NCBI RefSeq assembly: GCF_964340395.1
Contig: NC_135557.1
Location: 23,194,725 to 23,258,724, forward strand
Direction of reading: 5' to 3'
Length of the DNA stretch: 64,000 bases
Source: Glandiceps talaboti
Taxonomy: Eukaryota; Hemichordata; Enteropneusta; Spengelidae
The notes beneath the pieces were generated by a model. The model saw only the letters and a program-made list of their open reading frames with translations, was not told where the DNA came from and searched no databases. Positions 38,672-51,232 of this stretch are shown in pieces; position 1 is the stretch's first letter; each line of letters starts with the position of its first letter. The translations under genes were made by a program, and so were the position numbers.

Positions 38672-41548
38672 AATCTATAAATCTTAGCACAGTAAAAATA
38701 GCGGTGGTATATAAATTCAAAACCACCAATTTTGTGTGTGGCATTATACTGTCATAATATCATGGATATTTAAGAATTTAAGTACTTTCATAAAAAAATT
38801 CTTCATGAATAATTTAATGAAATTCACTGAATTGAAAACAAATGCAGTTTTAGTCATACATGTAAGCTAGAGTTGACATGTTAATTTGACATAGTTAAAA
38901 ATCATAGCACCTATATAATTACAAGAAAACATATTTAACCATAATTTAAAATCAAACAAAATAATATAATTAATCAAGTTATTCTTCATGCAATATACTT
39001 AATACAAATTGATATTCACCAGTTTTCTGCACTTAACGATCAACTTCATCTACCTACAAACAGGTGGTTGAAGTAAATTGTATCATTTACATACATAAAT
39101 CAAAACTTTTAAGTTGTCCATGGACTTATTTTAACTAGTTTCATGTTACATTTACAGTGGAATTAACTATCAGTCAGTGGCCGGCATTTAACTCTATGTG
39201 TTATTTTATTTATCAAATCATTTTAGTAGAAATGGATGCACATGCATGTAGTCGTAGTATATGAAAGAGAAACATACGGATGTAGTAGAAGGATACGTTC
39301 ATTACTGTTTACATTTGATCTGTATAATTAACTTAATTTGCAAATATTACTCATAAATGTCATGGAAACACAACTTTGAATGATATATAACCTACAATAT
39401 CTCGAGTTGTTGTCATTCAAATAAAACGAAAACCATGGACGCATGTTTTATTTTGCTAGTTGTGAAATTTCCTTAGTTGTTAAATGACTGTTTTAATCGT
39501 CAGGGAATTAGATATGATTTCAATAGATCTAGCTATTATTTGATACCACATAGATAAACCTCAATAATATAACCTTGAACTTGATAAGCAAAATGTATAC
39601 AGATGATGTAGAGTACTTGTATTTACTAAGCAAATATAACATACAGAATTCGGAAAAAAATAAGCAAATATACCAGAGGAAAGATTATTATACTCTCTAT
39701 GGTTTTATCTTTTCAAATAAATTGTATGTCAGGATTACGAACACCACTGTAGTTTTGTTCTGTTCGAGTACTGGGTTGAGTAAGTACAACAGTACTGAAC
39801 AGTAAGTCTTATCTCAAAGTAGGGTCAATTTGTTAGAATTCGGACGAGAGACAAATACCAAGCTTGTACTGTTTTACAAATATAATTTGAGTGTTTAAGA
39901 AAATTGTGGAGAATGCATACAGTGTTTAAAAAATACACATAAATCGCATTTAACCAGAATACATCAAATACGAGCTCGAAGTAAGGGGAATTGTGGTGAT
40001 CTCACCATGAACATAAATGAGGGGTAGCTACATGTACGTCTGAGGATTAAATTAATACTAATATAAATTGACACATTTGTGTAATATGATTACTGTAATA
40101 TGTTCGATGATCCTGTTGTACTTCACCAGGCTTATGTTTTCTAGAAACGGAGGTATGAGGAAAGATAGATAACGACAAATCAACGTGACTGGCTCTCTAA
40201 TGGACGAATGTTTAACTGATAATTGACTGGGTTATAGTACACGAAGAGTATTCTCCACACCTATAAACGGCAAACACAAAAAATAAAATTAAATAAAACG
40301 GTTTTGTCAATTTATATCACTGGTACAGCTGCGGTTTAATATGTCAACTAATCTAAATTTGGCAAGTACAAACCATCATCATCATTTTTTTTACAATAGT
40401 TATATTGTATCTTCTCAGTATTAATTAAGCCGGGTATATACTCCGATGTAGAGTTATGGAATAAAGATTTGCCTGTGACATTTGTATAGAGTATCGTCGG
40501 TTAATTTGGTGCGATCTACGATGTTGTCTTCGTACTTTGAAGAGTATCGGTCTGTACCTGTTTACTGTGCGTACTTCACATCGCCGTAATCCCAGCTTAG
40601 GCAGCTATCGTCTGTTGCCACGTTGTGCAAAGTCCCCCGTTGCTGCATAGATACTTTGGAACGAGGAAAACACATACTATCCAAAATAAACATATTGGCT
40701 CAAATTTAATTGAAATTATCTGTGTGATAAGATGCACGCACGGGGTTGACAAACAATGTGTGACATCAAAACGAGTTCAACAATAAACGCAGTCTTTTTA
40801 CCGTAATTCTGTAACTCCACTGGTCGTTCTACGTGTTGAAATATAGACAGCTGTAGCTAGATGATAGAACAAATATCTTGGGTAAAACAATAAATTTAAA
40901 CGAAAAATTCGAACAAGGATTCTATATGATATATATAATCGATAAAACCATACATTTATCAAGAATGCTATAGTGATAAAAAATGTCCGTTATCCATATA
41001 TTTCTTCAATCAAAATGGTTCTCCTTAAAATATGGGTATGGGCACGTGATGATCGATCGCACAATGTCACACAAACTCAACGAAGTCCGTTCGCTTAGGG
41101 GGAGGGTGTCTAGTGTCAGTCAATACAATTGCTGATTTTCATATTCGGACTTCTGACCAAGTTTCGAAAACTTTCACGTCTTCGATGATAAAAACTTCTG
41201 TATTTACTATTGAGATATTGATAAGGTGATGAAAATTTACTTCTATTATGAGATACATTGCTAGGTTTACGGTAGCATTTTGATGTGTTTGCCATCGCCC
41301 TCAGTAAATAGGTTCATAAGGTTGGAGCTTCATTAGATATGTTTACTATAATCACACGGTTTATACATTGCATCGATCGTATACGCGGTGTGTACTCTAC
41401 GGTTTTCATCATGTGGTTTACTTGCTGTACATGTCGCACTTGTGGATGTTCGTTTTAGCATATGGGGGGGGGGGGTTCTTTATCTTAAAGAAACGATCCT
41501 GTTTGTTTTGAGGTTGTGCGACATTGTGCGACCATCCCTAACATGGAG
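38672..41548. other. Intergenic behind gene 2, no gene seen
   Basis: AT-rich with only short chance frames. It holds one ETS-GATA-like composite (40157-40172), a related site without the GATA half (about 40663-40677) and a poly-G run (41464-41475). Confidence 0.45.
40157..40172 (+). promoter_or_regulatory. Composite GAGGAA...GATAA element, site 1
   Basis: GAGGAAAGATAGATAA: an ETS/PU-box core and a GATA site five bases apart. The flanks (TCTAGA, GGTATGAGGAAA) match those at 47259. Confidence 0.35.
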
Positions 41549-41575
41549 GAAGACAGACAGACGGACGGACGGACG

Positions 41576-41630
<55 letters not shown>

Positions 41631-41809
41631 CAGACAGACACAGACAGAAAAACATACATACATACATACATACATACATACATACATACATACAGACAGA
41701 CATACAGACAGACTGATATACAGACAGACAGACGGACGGACGGACGGGCAGACAGACAGACAGTCAGACAGACAGACAGACAGACAGGCAGGCAGGCAGG
41801 CAGGCAGGC

Positions 41810-41846
<37 letters not shown>

Positions 41847-41849
41847 GGC

Positions 41850-41900
<51 letters not shown>

Positions 41901-41902
41901 TG

Positions 41903-41957
<55 letters not shown>

Positions 41958-41958
41958 C

Positions 41959-42038
<80 letters not shown>
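41549..42038. repeat. (GACA)n/(CATA)n/(GGCA)n/(GATA)n compound array
   Basis: About 490 bases passing through GACA, GACG, CATA, GACA, GGCA, GACA and finally GATA blocks with sharp borders. Confidence 0.97.
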
Positions 42039-42039
<1 letters not shown>

Positions 42040-42140
42040 TATCACCTAAAGAAAAATGTTACTTCCAAAAATGTTTTTCGATGTGGTAATTGGGACAAGC
42101 TCAATGTACAAATATTATAGCTGGCAATGAATGCTACAGT

Positions 42141-42430
<290 letters not shown>

Positions 42431-42825
42431 ATTTCTAAATACACCTGCAAATAAACACAGCGATGCGATAAACTGATACTACAGGGAACTGTATCTTTGA
42501 TTACAATAATTTCTAAATTAATCCTTTGTTTCTTCGCTTAAGTTGTGAGTCGAGAATTTCTATCATTACAACGTATAAAACTGTCTTATTAACTTTGATT
42601 TATGTTGTCTACAAGTTTCTAACTCATAAATTTGACATCTACCGGCTGTAAATTACGTCTGATTATCGATAACAAGTTGATTACAAAGCAGCTACTGCTT
42701 TTTGCAATTCACGCTGTTTGCATCAAGTTCTCTTTCAAAACATTTGTGACTCAAGATCTGACCCTGTCACCACCGGATTTCCAACTCATCATTCACAACG
42801 ACCACGTTGACAGACATGACCACGT

Positions 42826-42826
42826 T

Positions 42827-42880
<54 letters not shown>

Positions 42881-42927
42881 GATTGAGCGAGATAGACAGA
42901 CAGAGACAGACAGGCAGACAGACAGGC

Positions 42928-42966
<39 letters not shown>
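42826..42966. repeat. (GACA)n microsatellite
   Basis: GACA array with a short GATTGAGCGAG interruption near 42881-42891. Confidence 0.96.
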
Positions 42967-44134
42967 GAATACATTTCATGTACTATTGGGTTCTTTTTGG
43001 AGAGTGAGTGCGAATATTAGAACTTTTCACACGTATAACCGTTAATCTCGCGCGGTTGTCACTCTATTCGAATAACATTCATATATATTCAGGTGTTCAC
43101 ATAATATGTCTTGCCTTTGAATACCTTGAAAACGAATTTTTATTCGAAACGTCGGGTTACATCTATGTATTCGGACTGCCTCACAAGTTCCTTATGCATT
43201 TAAACACATCTGACATCTTCTAGCTGTAATGACTTCTTTGTCGAAAACTTGTGACAACTTGATTAATAAGAGGTTAAAATAATGATGCATGTATAGGAAA
43301 TACGACAGACGATACATTTGACGAAAATGGTCACTTTTATTATTAGTAAGCGAATATACACGGTGGTAAAGGTGATAGGGGTCACAGTGTGTACATGTAC
43401 TAAAAGAGAACTGTACAAGTACACGTAGAATGTTGAATCGTCTATAAACACGACTAAAGGTGTTTAGACTAACACCTTGGTATAATACCTCAGCTTTAAT
43501 GTTGTACACTCTGCTATTAAAGAACCAAAAGACAGTAATAGAAAATTCATGACACATTCTGAATCACTGGTTTTATGTTTATCTCAGAATGGGATTTTCT
43601 GAAGAGATGTGCAATGTTTAAATGTGACATTTACAGTCACAGACATAGCATTTACTTAACACAACATGCATATGAAAAAAATAGAAAAAAATCAACTGAA
43701 TTGAAGCAAAGCGTTCAAATATATTGCATTTACAGAAGATTGCAGAAACTTTGTCGTCTTCATAGTGGATATGATTTACCAGTCTTCCTCACAACAAGTC
43801 AAAATTGATTGGTAAGATTCAACCCTTTAGAAATAATTAACTTAATAAATGCCTTTTTGACTCAACTACAAATATTTCTTTCTGTTGTTATGTTGCTAAA
43901 TATCACGATACAGTAAATGCAGCTTTGCAATGACACTGAGCTTTTGTATAGTTAATATCGTTAATATTGGTAATCGTGACAGATGTGCAACAAATTATTT
44001 CTTAGTGCACGTACGTGTAAAACGATTCCCGGCAGCACTGAAATGTGTTGATCATTAGTCGGATCCTATGTATTACATTGACACACTCTTTTTAGTTTCT
44101 GCTGCAAATGCTGCTGTTGTTTTGTGTGTTCTTC
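42967..44134. other. 3' flank of the FkbM-like gene, no other gene seen
   Basis: Only short chance frames. The open frame at 43575-43808 shows no domain or splice context I recognise. Confidence 0.4.
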
Positions 44135-44893
44135 TCAATGTTTAGACTCAAACAGAATTTGTACTTCACAGTTCGGTTGTTCTGACCGTTTCCTCACTCG
44201 CTTTGGCATTTCATTTGCCATTTTGTTTTTACCTTGAAAAGCTATCTTTGCGTGGTAGAAAATAAAAAGACCATCGATCAAACAGAAAGTATTGTCGTCC
44301 AACAGTTTGTCCAGTATCTCAAATTCTGCTCCCTCAATGTTCATTTTCATAACGAGAAAGTCGACAGGTCGGACGTGTTCAGTCAACCACGCACTCAAGT
44401 CTATACTGTCAACTTGTATAGCTTCATTTTTGTTCACATCCTTCTTTGTATCAGAGAGAGAGGTACCCCAAAAACCTTTACTGTCACTTTTGCGATCTGG
44501 ATAAATTGTGATGCCGTCTGCATTGATCCATGCAGCCGTTTCTGTGTAGATTTTGAGGTTACTGTGTTCTTTTCCAAGTGCCTTCAGTTCCGTCGTATGT
44601 ATGGGATCTGCTTCAAAGGCGAAAACTTTCCAGTCACTCGGCTCGAGTTTATATAAGTTCTGTGGCAGAACCACAAATTTGTTATTTGTGTTGTTAATAT
44701 ATTTACCTGCATAAAATGACCGCACAGTGTCACCTCTGTTAGCTCCCACGTCAACGTAGATAGACGTTGGTTCTGTTTTCGCTATGGTTACAACGTTTGA
44801 CATTTTTTGTTGAAAACTTAAATACACTACAAAAGCCACACCGCACATCATGAATAGTATCACATAAAGACGAATGCCACTGAAATAACCCAT
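44135..44893 (-). CDS. FkbM-type methyltransferase, membrane-anchored
   Basis: Single-exon frame of 252 residues. A short cytoplasmic N-terminus is followed by one hydrophobic segment (residues about 8-27), giving a type II, probably Golgi or ER, anchor. The fold motifs are visible: YVDVGANRGD (SAM-binding loop, about residues 46-55), FAFEADP (about 92-98) and MKMNIEGAEFEIL (about 183-195), the last typical of the FkbM methyltransferase family. The start at 44893 is chosen because it gives the full anchor. FkbM relatives methylate small molecules or sugars; the substrate here is unknown. It is unrelated to the receptors around it and bracketed by the short duplication at 42141/44950. Introns outside the frame cannot be excluded. 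Animal-style flanking sequence argues against contamination. Confidence 0.85.
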   Translation of the reverse strand: MGYFSGIRLYVILFMMCGVAFVVYLSFQQKMSNVVTIAKTEPTSIYVDVGANRGDTVRSFYAGKYINNTNNKFVVLPQNLYKLEPSDWKVFAFEADPIHTTELKALGKEHSNLKIYTETAAWINADGITIYPDRKSDSKGFWGTSLSDTKKDVNKNEAIQVDSIDLSAWLTEHVRPVDFLVMKMNIEGAEFEILDKLLDDNTFCLIDGLFIFYHAKIAFQGKNKMANEMPKRVRKRSEQPNCEVQILFESKH

Positions 44894-44949
44894 TTTCGAT
44901 GTTATAATATCGAGCTTGTCCCAATTACCACGGGCAAGGTGTTTATCGG

Positions 44950-45267
<318 letters not shown>

Positions 45268-45835
45268 ACAGAGAAAGAACGATCAAACTCAGCGAGAGGG
45301 AGGAGACTAACGGACACAGACCAACAGGAAAACAAGTGACGTGGGATCGGAAGCTTGGAGACTCTGGGGAGACAGTAAGAAATAGGCTGAGCTACACGTA
45401 TGCCGCAGATAGAATTTAATTGATGGTATCAAAATCGACAAGTGCTACTACTAAGGTCACCAATACACAATGTTCTTTGCTTGTGTAACGGTAGCCTACA
45501 AATTTGACCTGCATCCATCAAATTAGAGACATGTAAACATCTAGCCAGTCTTTACCATCAACCTGATTCTCAGACAGTCACCATGTGTCCAGTGTTGTTG
45601 CCTTGTAATTGAACAACAATAATACACATGTTGACGAACAAATATAATTGATTATTTTCGAAATCCGTGAAAAGTGTACAATTAGTACTCATGCTGATTA
45701 GTTTAGTCTGGTGTAAGTCTTGTCTAAATATTACATAGACAGGTAACATAGCAACACCAGTAACTGTAGCCATAATATAACTTTATCCCATAATTAAAAA
45801 ATATTCTGGTATGACCATGTTAATCTACATACACA

Positions 45836-46226
45836 GTAGTTGCAAGTGGCCTGCTATCCCTTTAAGCTTAATTAGGGTGTTTTAAAAGCACGAGCTTTCG
45901 GGGACATATATAGCCTGATATGTGGCGAGGGAGTTTGCATGTGTTTGAAAGCTTGACTTCTCCAAAACAGGTTCAGCTTAGAGTCTGCTACCTGAACACT
46001 TCGAATTCTCTAGCAATAATTATAATAAATATAGCTAAATTAATCCATTATGTCTGTGGATGGTGGGAACTATTGGTTTTTATTTCTAGTATAACGTACA
46101 GAACTGAAACACGTAGCCGTGATTACAAGTCAGCAGAATTTACAATCTTATAAAACATTCAGTACCTCTGCTTGTTGTTGACTTCTGTTCGTTGTAGACA
46201 TTAAATACGAATCCTGTTTACACTGA
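45836..46226 (+). repeat. Dispersed repeat, copy 2
   Basis: Counterpart of 4800-5056 with an extra middle section of about 130 bases. Confidence 0.75.
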
Positions 46227-47130
46227 GACAAAATGCGACGAACGATAGATAACAGAAAATAGACACATTATCTTTGACAAACAAGGAAGGGATGATAAAG
46301 GTCATGATGGGTGGGGTAGCTTTAGATCTAAATATGGCAACGATGAATCATCTATAAGGACACATAGGAAACTATGTAGCAAAAATAATATTGTTATGAT
46401 AAGAAACAAAACGTCTATAATGTACTTCATCACTTCATATTTACTTAGTATCTTCTCTCTCATGGTTATAATTTAAAGTCGATCCGCTTTTTTTACCTTG
46501 CTGCTGTTTCTCCCTACATGTACACAGTTCTACACCTATCACTATTATCATTTTAACTCATAAATCACCGACTCTTCATGTCAGTCCGTGTGTCTTTCCA
46601 ATAGGTAGTTTGTTGATTATATCAAATACATAAGTTTATCAAAGCAATGTTAACGTTTTCTTTAATCTGCTTTTGTGAGTTTGAAAACAGACATGGGGTT
46701 TTCTGCAGATTTGTTAAATGAAATACAATTGAATTTAGACATTTAGATAAAAAAAATACATGACGTACATAGTATCGGTAGAAAATGATTAACCACATTG
46801 TAACAGGACGATCGAGCACGGTGTATTTACACAACGACAACAAACTCTTGACCCAAAAATAAAGTACAGTAGTCACAATTCAACAGTAGTATAATATTCT
46901 GATAGAGGGCGTTGTTCACTGCTCAGGCCTCACCACCATGAGGGAAAAAAAACACTGATCCATGGTTATGATTCAATAAACCTTGTCATATTAGACAATT
47001 TAACACCATAAGTTGTCTGTCTAATATCAAACTAAATCATTTTTCATCTTCTAAATACCCGATACGATATGTCACGATGTGAATATGTGATTCAATCAAT
47101 ATTCGTGGACCAAACACTTGCATAACATAA
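46227..47130. other. Intergenic, no gene seen
   Basis: AT-rich, no exon, RNA gene or repeat recognised. Confidence 0.4.
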
Positions 47131-47258
47131 AATTAACTCGACAGCTGAATCTGTTCTGCGCATGAACATACATGCACATGTTGCGGTGACTTCACTACCA
47201 TCAAATAAACCGTACCAACCGAACGAATAGCCTTGCAATTATCTAGATACTGTGGTAT

Positions 47259-47274
47259 GAGGAAACATAGATAA
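47259..47274 (+). promoter_or_regulatory. Composite GAGGAA...GATAA element, site 2
   Basis: GAGGAAACATAGATAA; the duplicate lies at 48300-48315. Confidence 0.35.
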
Positions 47275-47644
47275 CACTTATCAGTCTGTGTGTACGTCTG
47301 TAAATTATCTCTTTAATCGATATGATATCTTAAACTGTTTTAGTAGAGATACGTGCAATCTGTAATCCGTGTAATTGAACTATGGATACCCTCGAGTTCC
47401 ACTATGACGTCATTCAGAACTAAATTCAGTTAATTGTATCGTTGCAAACAGTATAACGTGAATTTCGTAATTTGCTCGAATAAAATATTGGTTTTTAGAA
47501 TGTACAACACACCTACCCAAAATAGCGATCAAGCATTGGGTTAATTTTCAAGTACACCAATAATTATTGTATATCAGTGAATTTGGATTGTTCCATAAAA
47601 AAGCATAATTAATACAGTTTATCACATGACAAAGTACGACCTCT

Positions 47645-47652
47645 TATAAAAA
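47645..47652 (+). promoter_or_regulatory. TATA-like box of candidate first exon, copy 1
   Basis: TATAAAAA 138 bases upstream of the ATG at 47790; duplicate at 48513-48520. Confidence 0.4.
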
Positions 47653-47735
47653 CAAGTAGTCAGCTGATATAGGATATGTTTGGTATCATTAGAAATATGC
47701 CATAGTTCACAAGTAAGCCTTAACTATACAGGAAC

Positions 47736-47750
47736 GAGGAAAACTGATAA
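47736..47750 (+). promoter_or_regulatory. Composite GAGGAA...GATAA element, site 3
   Basis: GAGGAAAACTGATAA, 39 bases before the candidate first-exon ATG; duplicate at 48604-48618. Confidence 0.4.
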
Positions 47751-47789
47751 CGTAAACCATTTAATCTGAAATAGGCACAAGAAAAAACA

Positions 47790-47832
47790 ATGACAGGCGG
47801 ATTTATCAGTCTGCTATCTTTATGTACACAAG
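47790..47832 (+). other. Candidate orphan signal-peptide exon, copy 1
   Basis: ATG in a fair initiation context, 14 codons (MTGGFISLLSLCTQ) and one extra base before a donor GTAAAT. Phase 1 matches the signal exons of the cluster genes and the Ig1 acceptor of gene 3 at 51920, so it could be an alternative first exon. It is short and only mildly hydrophobic, and no transcript evidence is available. Confidence 0.35.
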
Positions 47833-47858
47833 GTAAATTAAATGGACAGAGACAGGTC

Positions 47859-48170
<312 letters not shown>

Positions 48171-48702
48171 AAATTAACTCGACAGCTGAATCTGTTCTGC
48201 GCATGAACATACATGCACATGTTGCGGTGACTTCACTACCATCAAATAAACCGTACCAACCGAACGAATAGCCTTGCAATTATCTAGATACTGTGGTATG
48301 AGGAAACATAGATAACACTTATCAGTCTGTGTGTACGTCTGTAAATTATCTCTTTAATCGATATGATATCTTAAACACACCTACCCAAAATAGCGATCAA
48401 GCATTGGGTTAATTTTCAAGTACACCAATAATTATTGTATATCAGTGAATTTGGATTGTTCCATAAAAAAGCATAATTAATACAGTTTATCACATGACAA
48501 AGTACGACCTCTTATAAAAACAAGTAGTCAGCTGATATAGGATATGTTTGGTATCATTAGAAATATGCCATAGTTCACAAGTAAGCCTTAACTATACAGG
48601 AACGAGGAAAACTGATAACGTAAACCATTTAATCTGAAATAGGCACAAGAAAAAACAATGACAGGCGGATTTATCAGTCTGCTATCTTTATGTACACAAG
48701 GT
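48171..48702 (+). repeat. Direct duplication unit 2
   Basis: Copy of 47131-47834 with the 170-base internal deletion. It keeps the TATA-like box, composite element and first-exon candidate. Confidence 0.9.
48658..48700 (+). other. Candidate orphan signal-peptide exon, copy 2
   Basis: Identical codons to the copy at 47790, but the donor is GTAAGA, closer to consensus. Confidence 0.35.
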
Positions 48703-49672
48703 AAGAGAGAGAGAGGGCGATCTTTACATCTCATGGCCCATTGTGTGAATGAAACACCTGTTAAATGTGACGAAACACAGTTTATCAACGAATCTTATTT
48801 ACATACTGGTTGCTAGTGAAATTGATTACAATAATAAAATACATTCAAATCTTGCTTAATTTTTCTATATCTTTGTTGATTTATTAAAATCAACTTGAAT
48901 GACGGAACCTGAGTGCAACTTGAAATTCCTACATAAATAATTAAGAGACTGAAAAATAAAACAACAAAAACAGAAGAGGATTCAGTCACATCGAACTTCT
49001 AACATAATTTGGCATTGTTTGTAATAAAACAGCTTTAAAAAACAATAACACAAACAAATAAATACCCCCTCAACGTTTGCACTTTGATTCAAACGGGTAG
49101 TACTAATCCATCAAAGTCAAGGTTTGGTATATAACCTTTGACCTCGAGGTTAAGTTGTATTCAAATTAAAACATTCTTAAAATAATCGTCGGGTCGATTT
49201 TAGACTATGAATATTTCAAACTTTGCTTTCGTCAGAACGACTAGTAATGTCAAATGCAAAGTATTACAAATATGTGTCGGTACAATTAATTACCGACGAG
49301 GGGTGTTGAGCTATGGTGACAGATGTTAACTTACTGACTTCAAGCGATCCGCGATGAACTCTAAGTGGGGAATGACGTCATTATTCAACCTTTTACATCT
49401 ACATGTATACTTGACATCACTCGTGAACAAAAGACAGTAAGGAACCAAACATCAATTTCCTCCAACGAGACAAATATTCATCTATTTTAAGATATATAGC
49501 GTGTCTCATATATACGTGTTCACAGACTCTGTCTCATACAACACCACAGTAATCAAGAAAATGCACATTTCATCCTTTAAGTTTAAGGTAACAAGATCGC
49601 AAACAATATCTTGCTAAATATTCTGTAAAGGAAAGAAATATTTTTTATAACGTAATGCAACTGGACATGTGC
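48703..49672. other. Intergenic, no gene seen
   Basis: AT-rich unique sequence between the duplicated units and the next array. Confidence 0.4.
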
Positions 49673-50037
49673 GTATGTATGTATGTATGTATGTATGTAT
49701 GTATGTATGTATGTATGTATGTATGTATGTATGTATGTATGTATGTACGTACGTATGTACGCACGCACGCACGCACGCACGTACGTACGTACGTACGTAC
49801 GTACGTACGTACAAGTATAGCCACATACGCATTCATATTATATCAATAAATGCACACATGTATACATGCGCGTACGCACGCAACATACATACATACATAC
49901 ATACATACATACATACATACATCCATACATGCATACATGCATACATGCATACATGCATACATACATACATACATACATACATGCATACATGCATACATGC
50001 ATACATGCATGCATGCATACATGCATACATACATACA

Positions 50038-50069
<32 letters not shown>

Positions 50070-50093
50070 CAATATACATATACATACAGTCAT

Positions 50094-50136
<43 letters not shown>
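49673..50136. repeat. (TATG)n/(TACG)n, (CATA)n and (CA)n arrays
   Basis: TATG to about 49747, TACG/CACG to about 49813, CATA with CATG variants about 49881-50068, CA about 50097-50135. All long open frames here are repeat translations. Confidence 0.96.
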
Positions 50137-50140
<4 letters not shown>

Positions 50141-51232
50141 TACACACATATCGAGGTATCTTACCTGATTGTACATGCTGTACCGGTATCGGTGCATTCA
50201 AGATCATCAACAAACTTGAGTTACTGTTGCAGTCTATCAGTAACGTATGTATCTTCATTTCTGCTACGTATTATACTTACTGTATGTATGACATGTAGCT
50301 ATCATTTACCTTGTCATCTCACTTAGGATTGGTGATGATAATATATCTATATTTGTTTATAGTAGACCTACTGATTGACACTCTCCTATTTTACAATATG
50401 ATTCGTGACATCATAATCATCATAATGTAAAAATTCCAATCGCTATTCACAATTATTTCGATTACGTCGGCGAGTCTTATTTGTTGTAGTGATTCGGATT
50501 TCGGTCAGTCTATGTTTACTTCCACCAGTGTCAATCGATTGATGCATGGGTGCATATGGTACAGGTAAGCAGCCAGCCACTGAACATTAAGAATAATAAC
50601 CTTGGAGGGATTTGCGAACTCAAGGTGGGGTCGTACAAAAACTCTTGTACAAATAATATTTCAAGAGTACTCATGTCAAGATTAGGATAATTAATACACC
50701 CATGATTTGATTAGTGCTGTGTATTTTACACGTGTATGGCTAATAGCTTGAAGGGAAAGTATATCGTCCACACCTTAATGCTTTTTTTTACAAGAGTTGT
50801 TTTAATTTTTTTTTTAATTTCACAAATTATGCAGGTCGTGACCCATTTTTACTGTGTATGACCTGTCTATCACTTTTCTCTAATTTCGATAATAACTAAT
50901 CTGCTCAGTCAAAAGTATTAGCTAAATCACCATATAGATTATTAGTCTGTTTCACAACAAATACCCTTATTATATTTCCTATACAATTACCCATTCATTG
51001 GGATACGACAAACGAGTGATGTCGATAAGACGTAATCTGTCGGTATGCAAGAAAGAATGTGTTTTGTACTTCATGTTGTGTTCTCAATCCACTATGTCAT
51101 GCTATTGGCAAGGGGTACAGTGTATATATTTTAGTCGCAACGTTCAAGGTTTTCATTAGAACTTAGCCATCAGCTGTGTCCGGTCCAAAACTTGCATAAC
51201 GCTATATTCTATATACTGCGAGGTGCAAGGTT
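50137..51232. other. Upstream region of gene 3
   Basis: No gene. A TATA-like stretch (TGTATATATTTTAG, about 51120-51133) lies about 110 bases before the gene 3 ATG. The region does not resemble the RTK1/gene 2 promoter. Confidence 0.4.

Larger units (their letters stand above)
47131..47834 (+). repeat. Direct duplication unit 1 with candidate promoter and first exon
   Basis: Repeated nearly exactly at 48171-48702, except that the second unit lacks an internal stretch of about 170 bases (47335-47507). The units are separated by the GA/CATA array. Confidence 0.9.

Noticed and set aside
43575-43808. Open frame of 77 residues as a gene
   Set aside because: No domain, no splice context and composition like its surroundings.
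44135-44893. Bacterial contamination as source of the FkbM frame
   Set aside because: It sits between animal-type microsatellites, has a type II membrane anchor and shares the local base composition.
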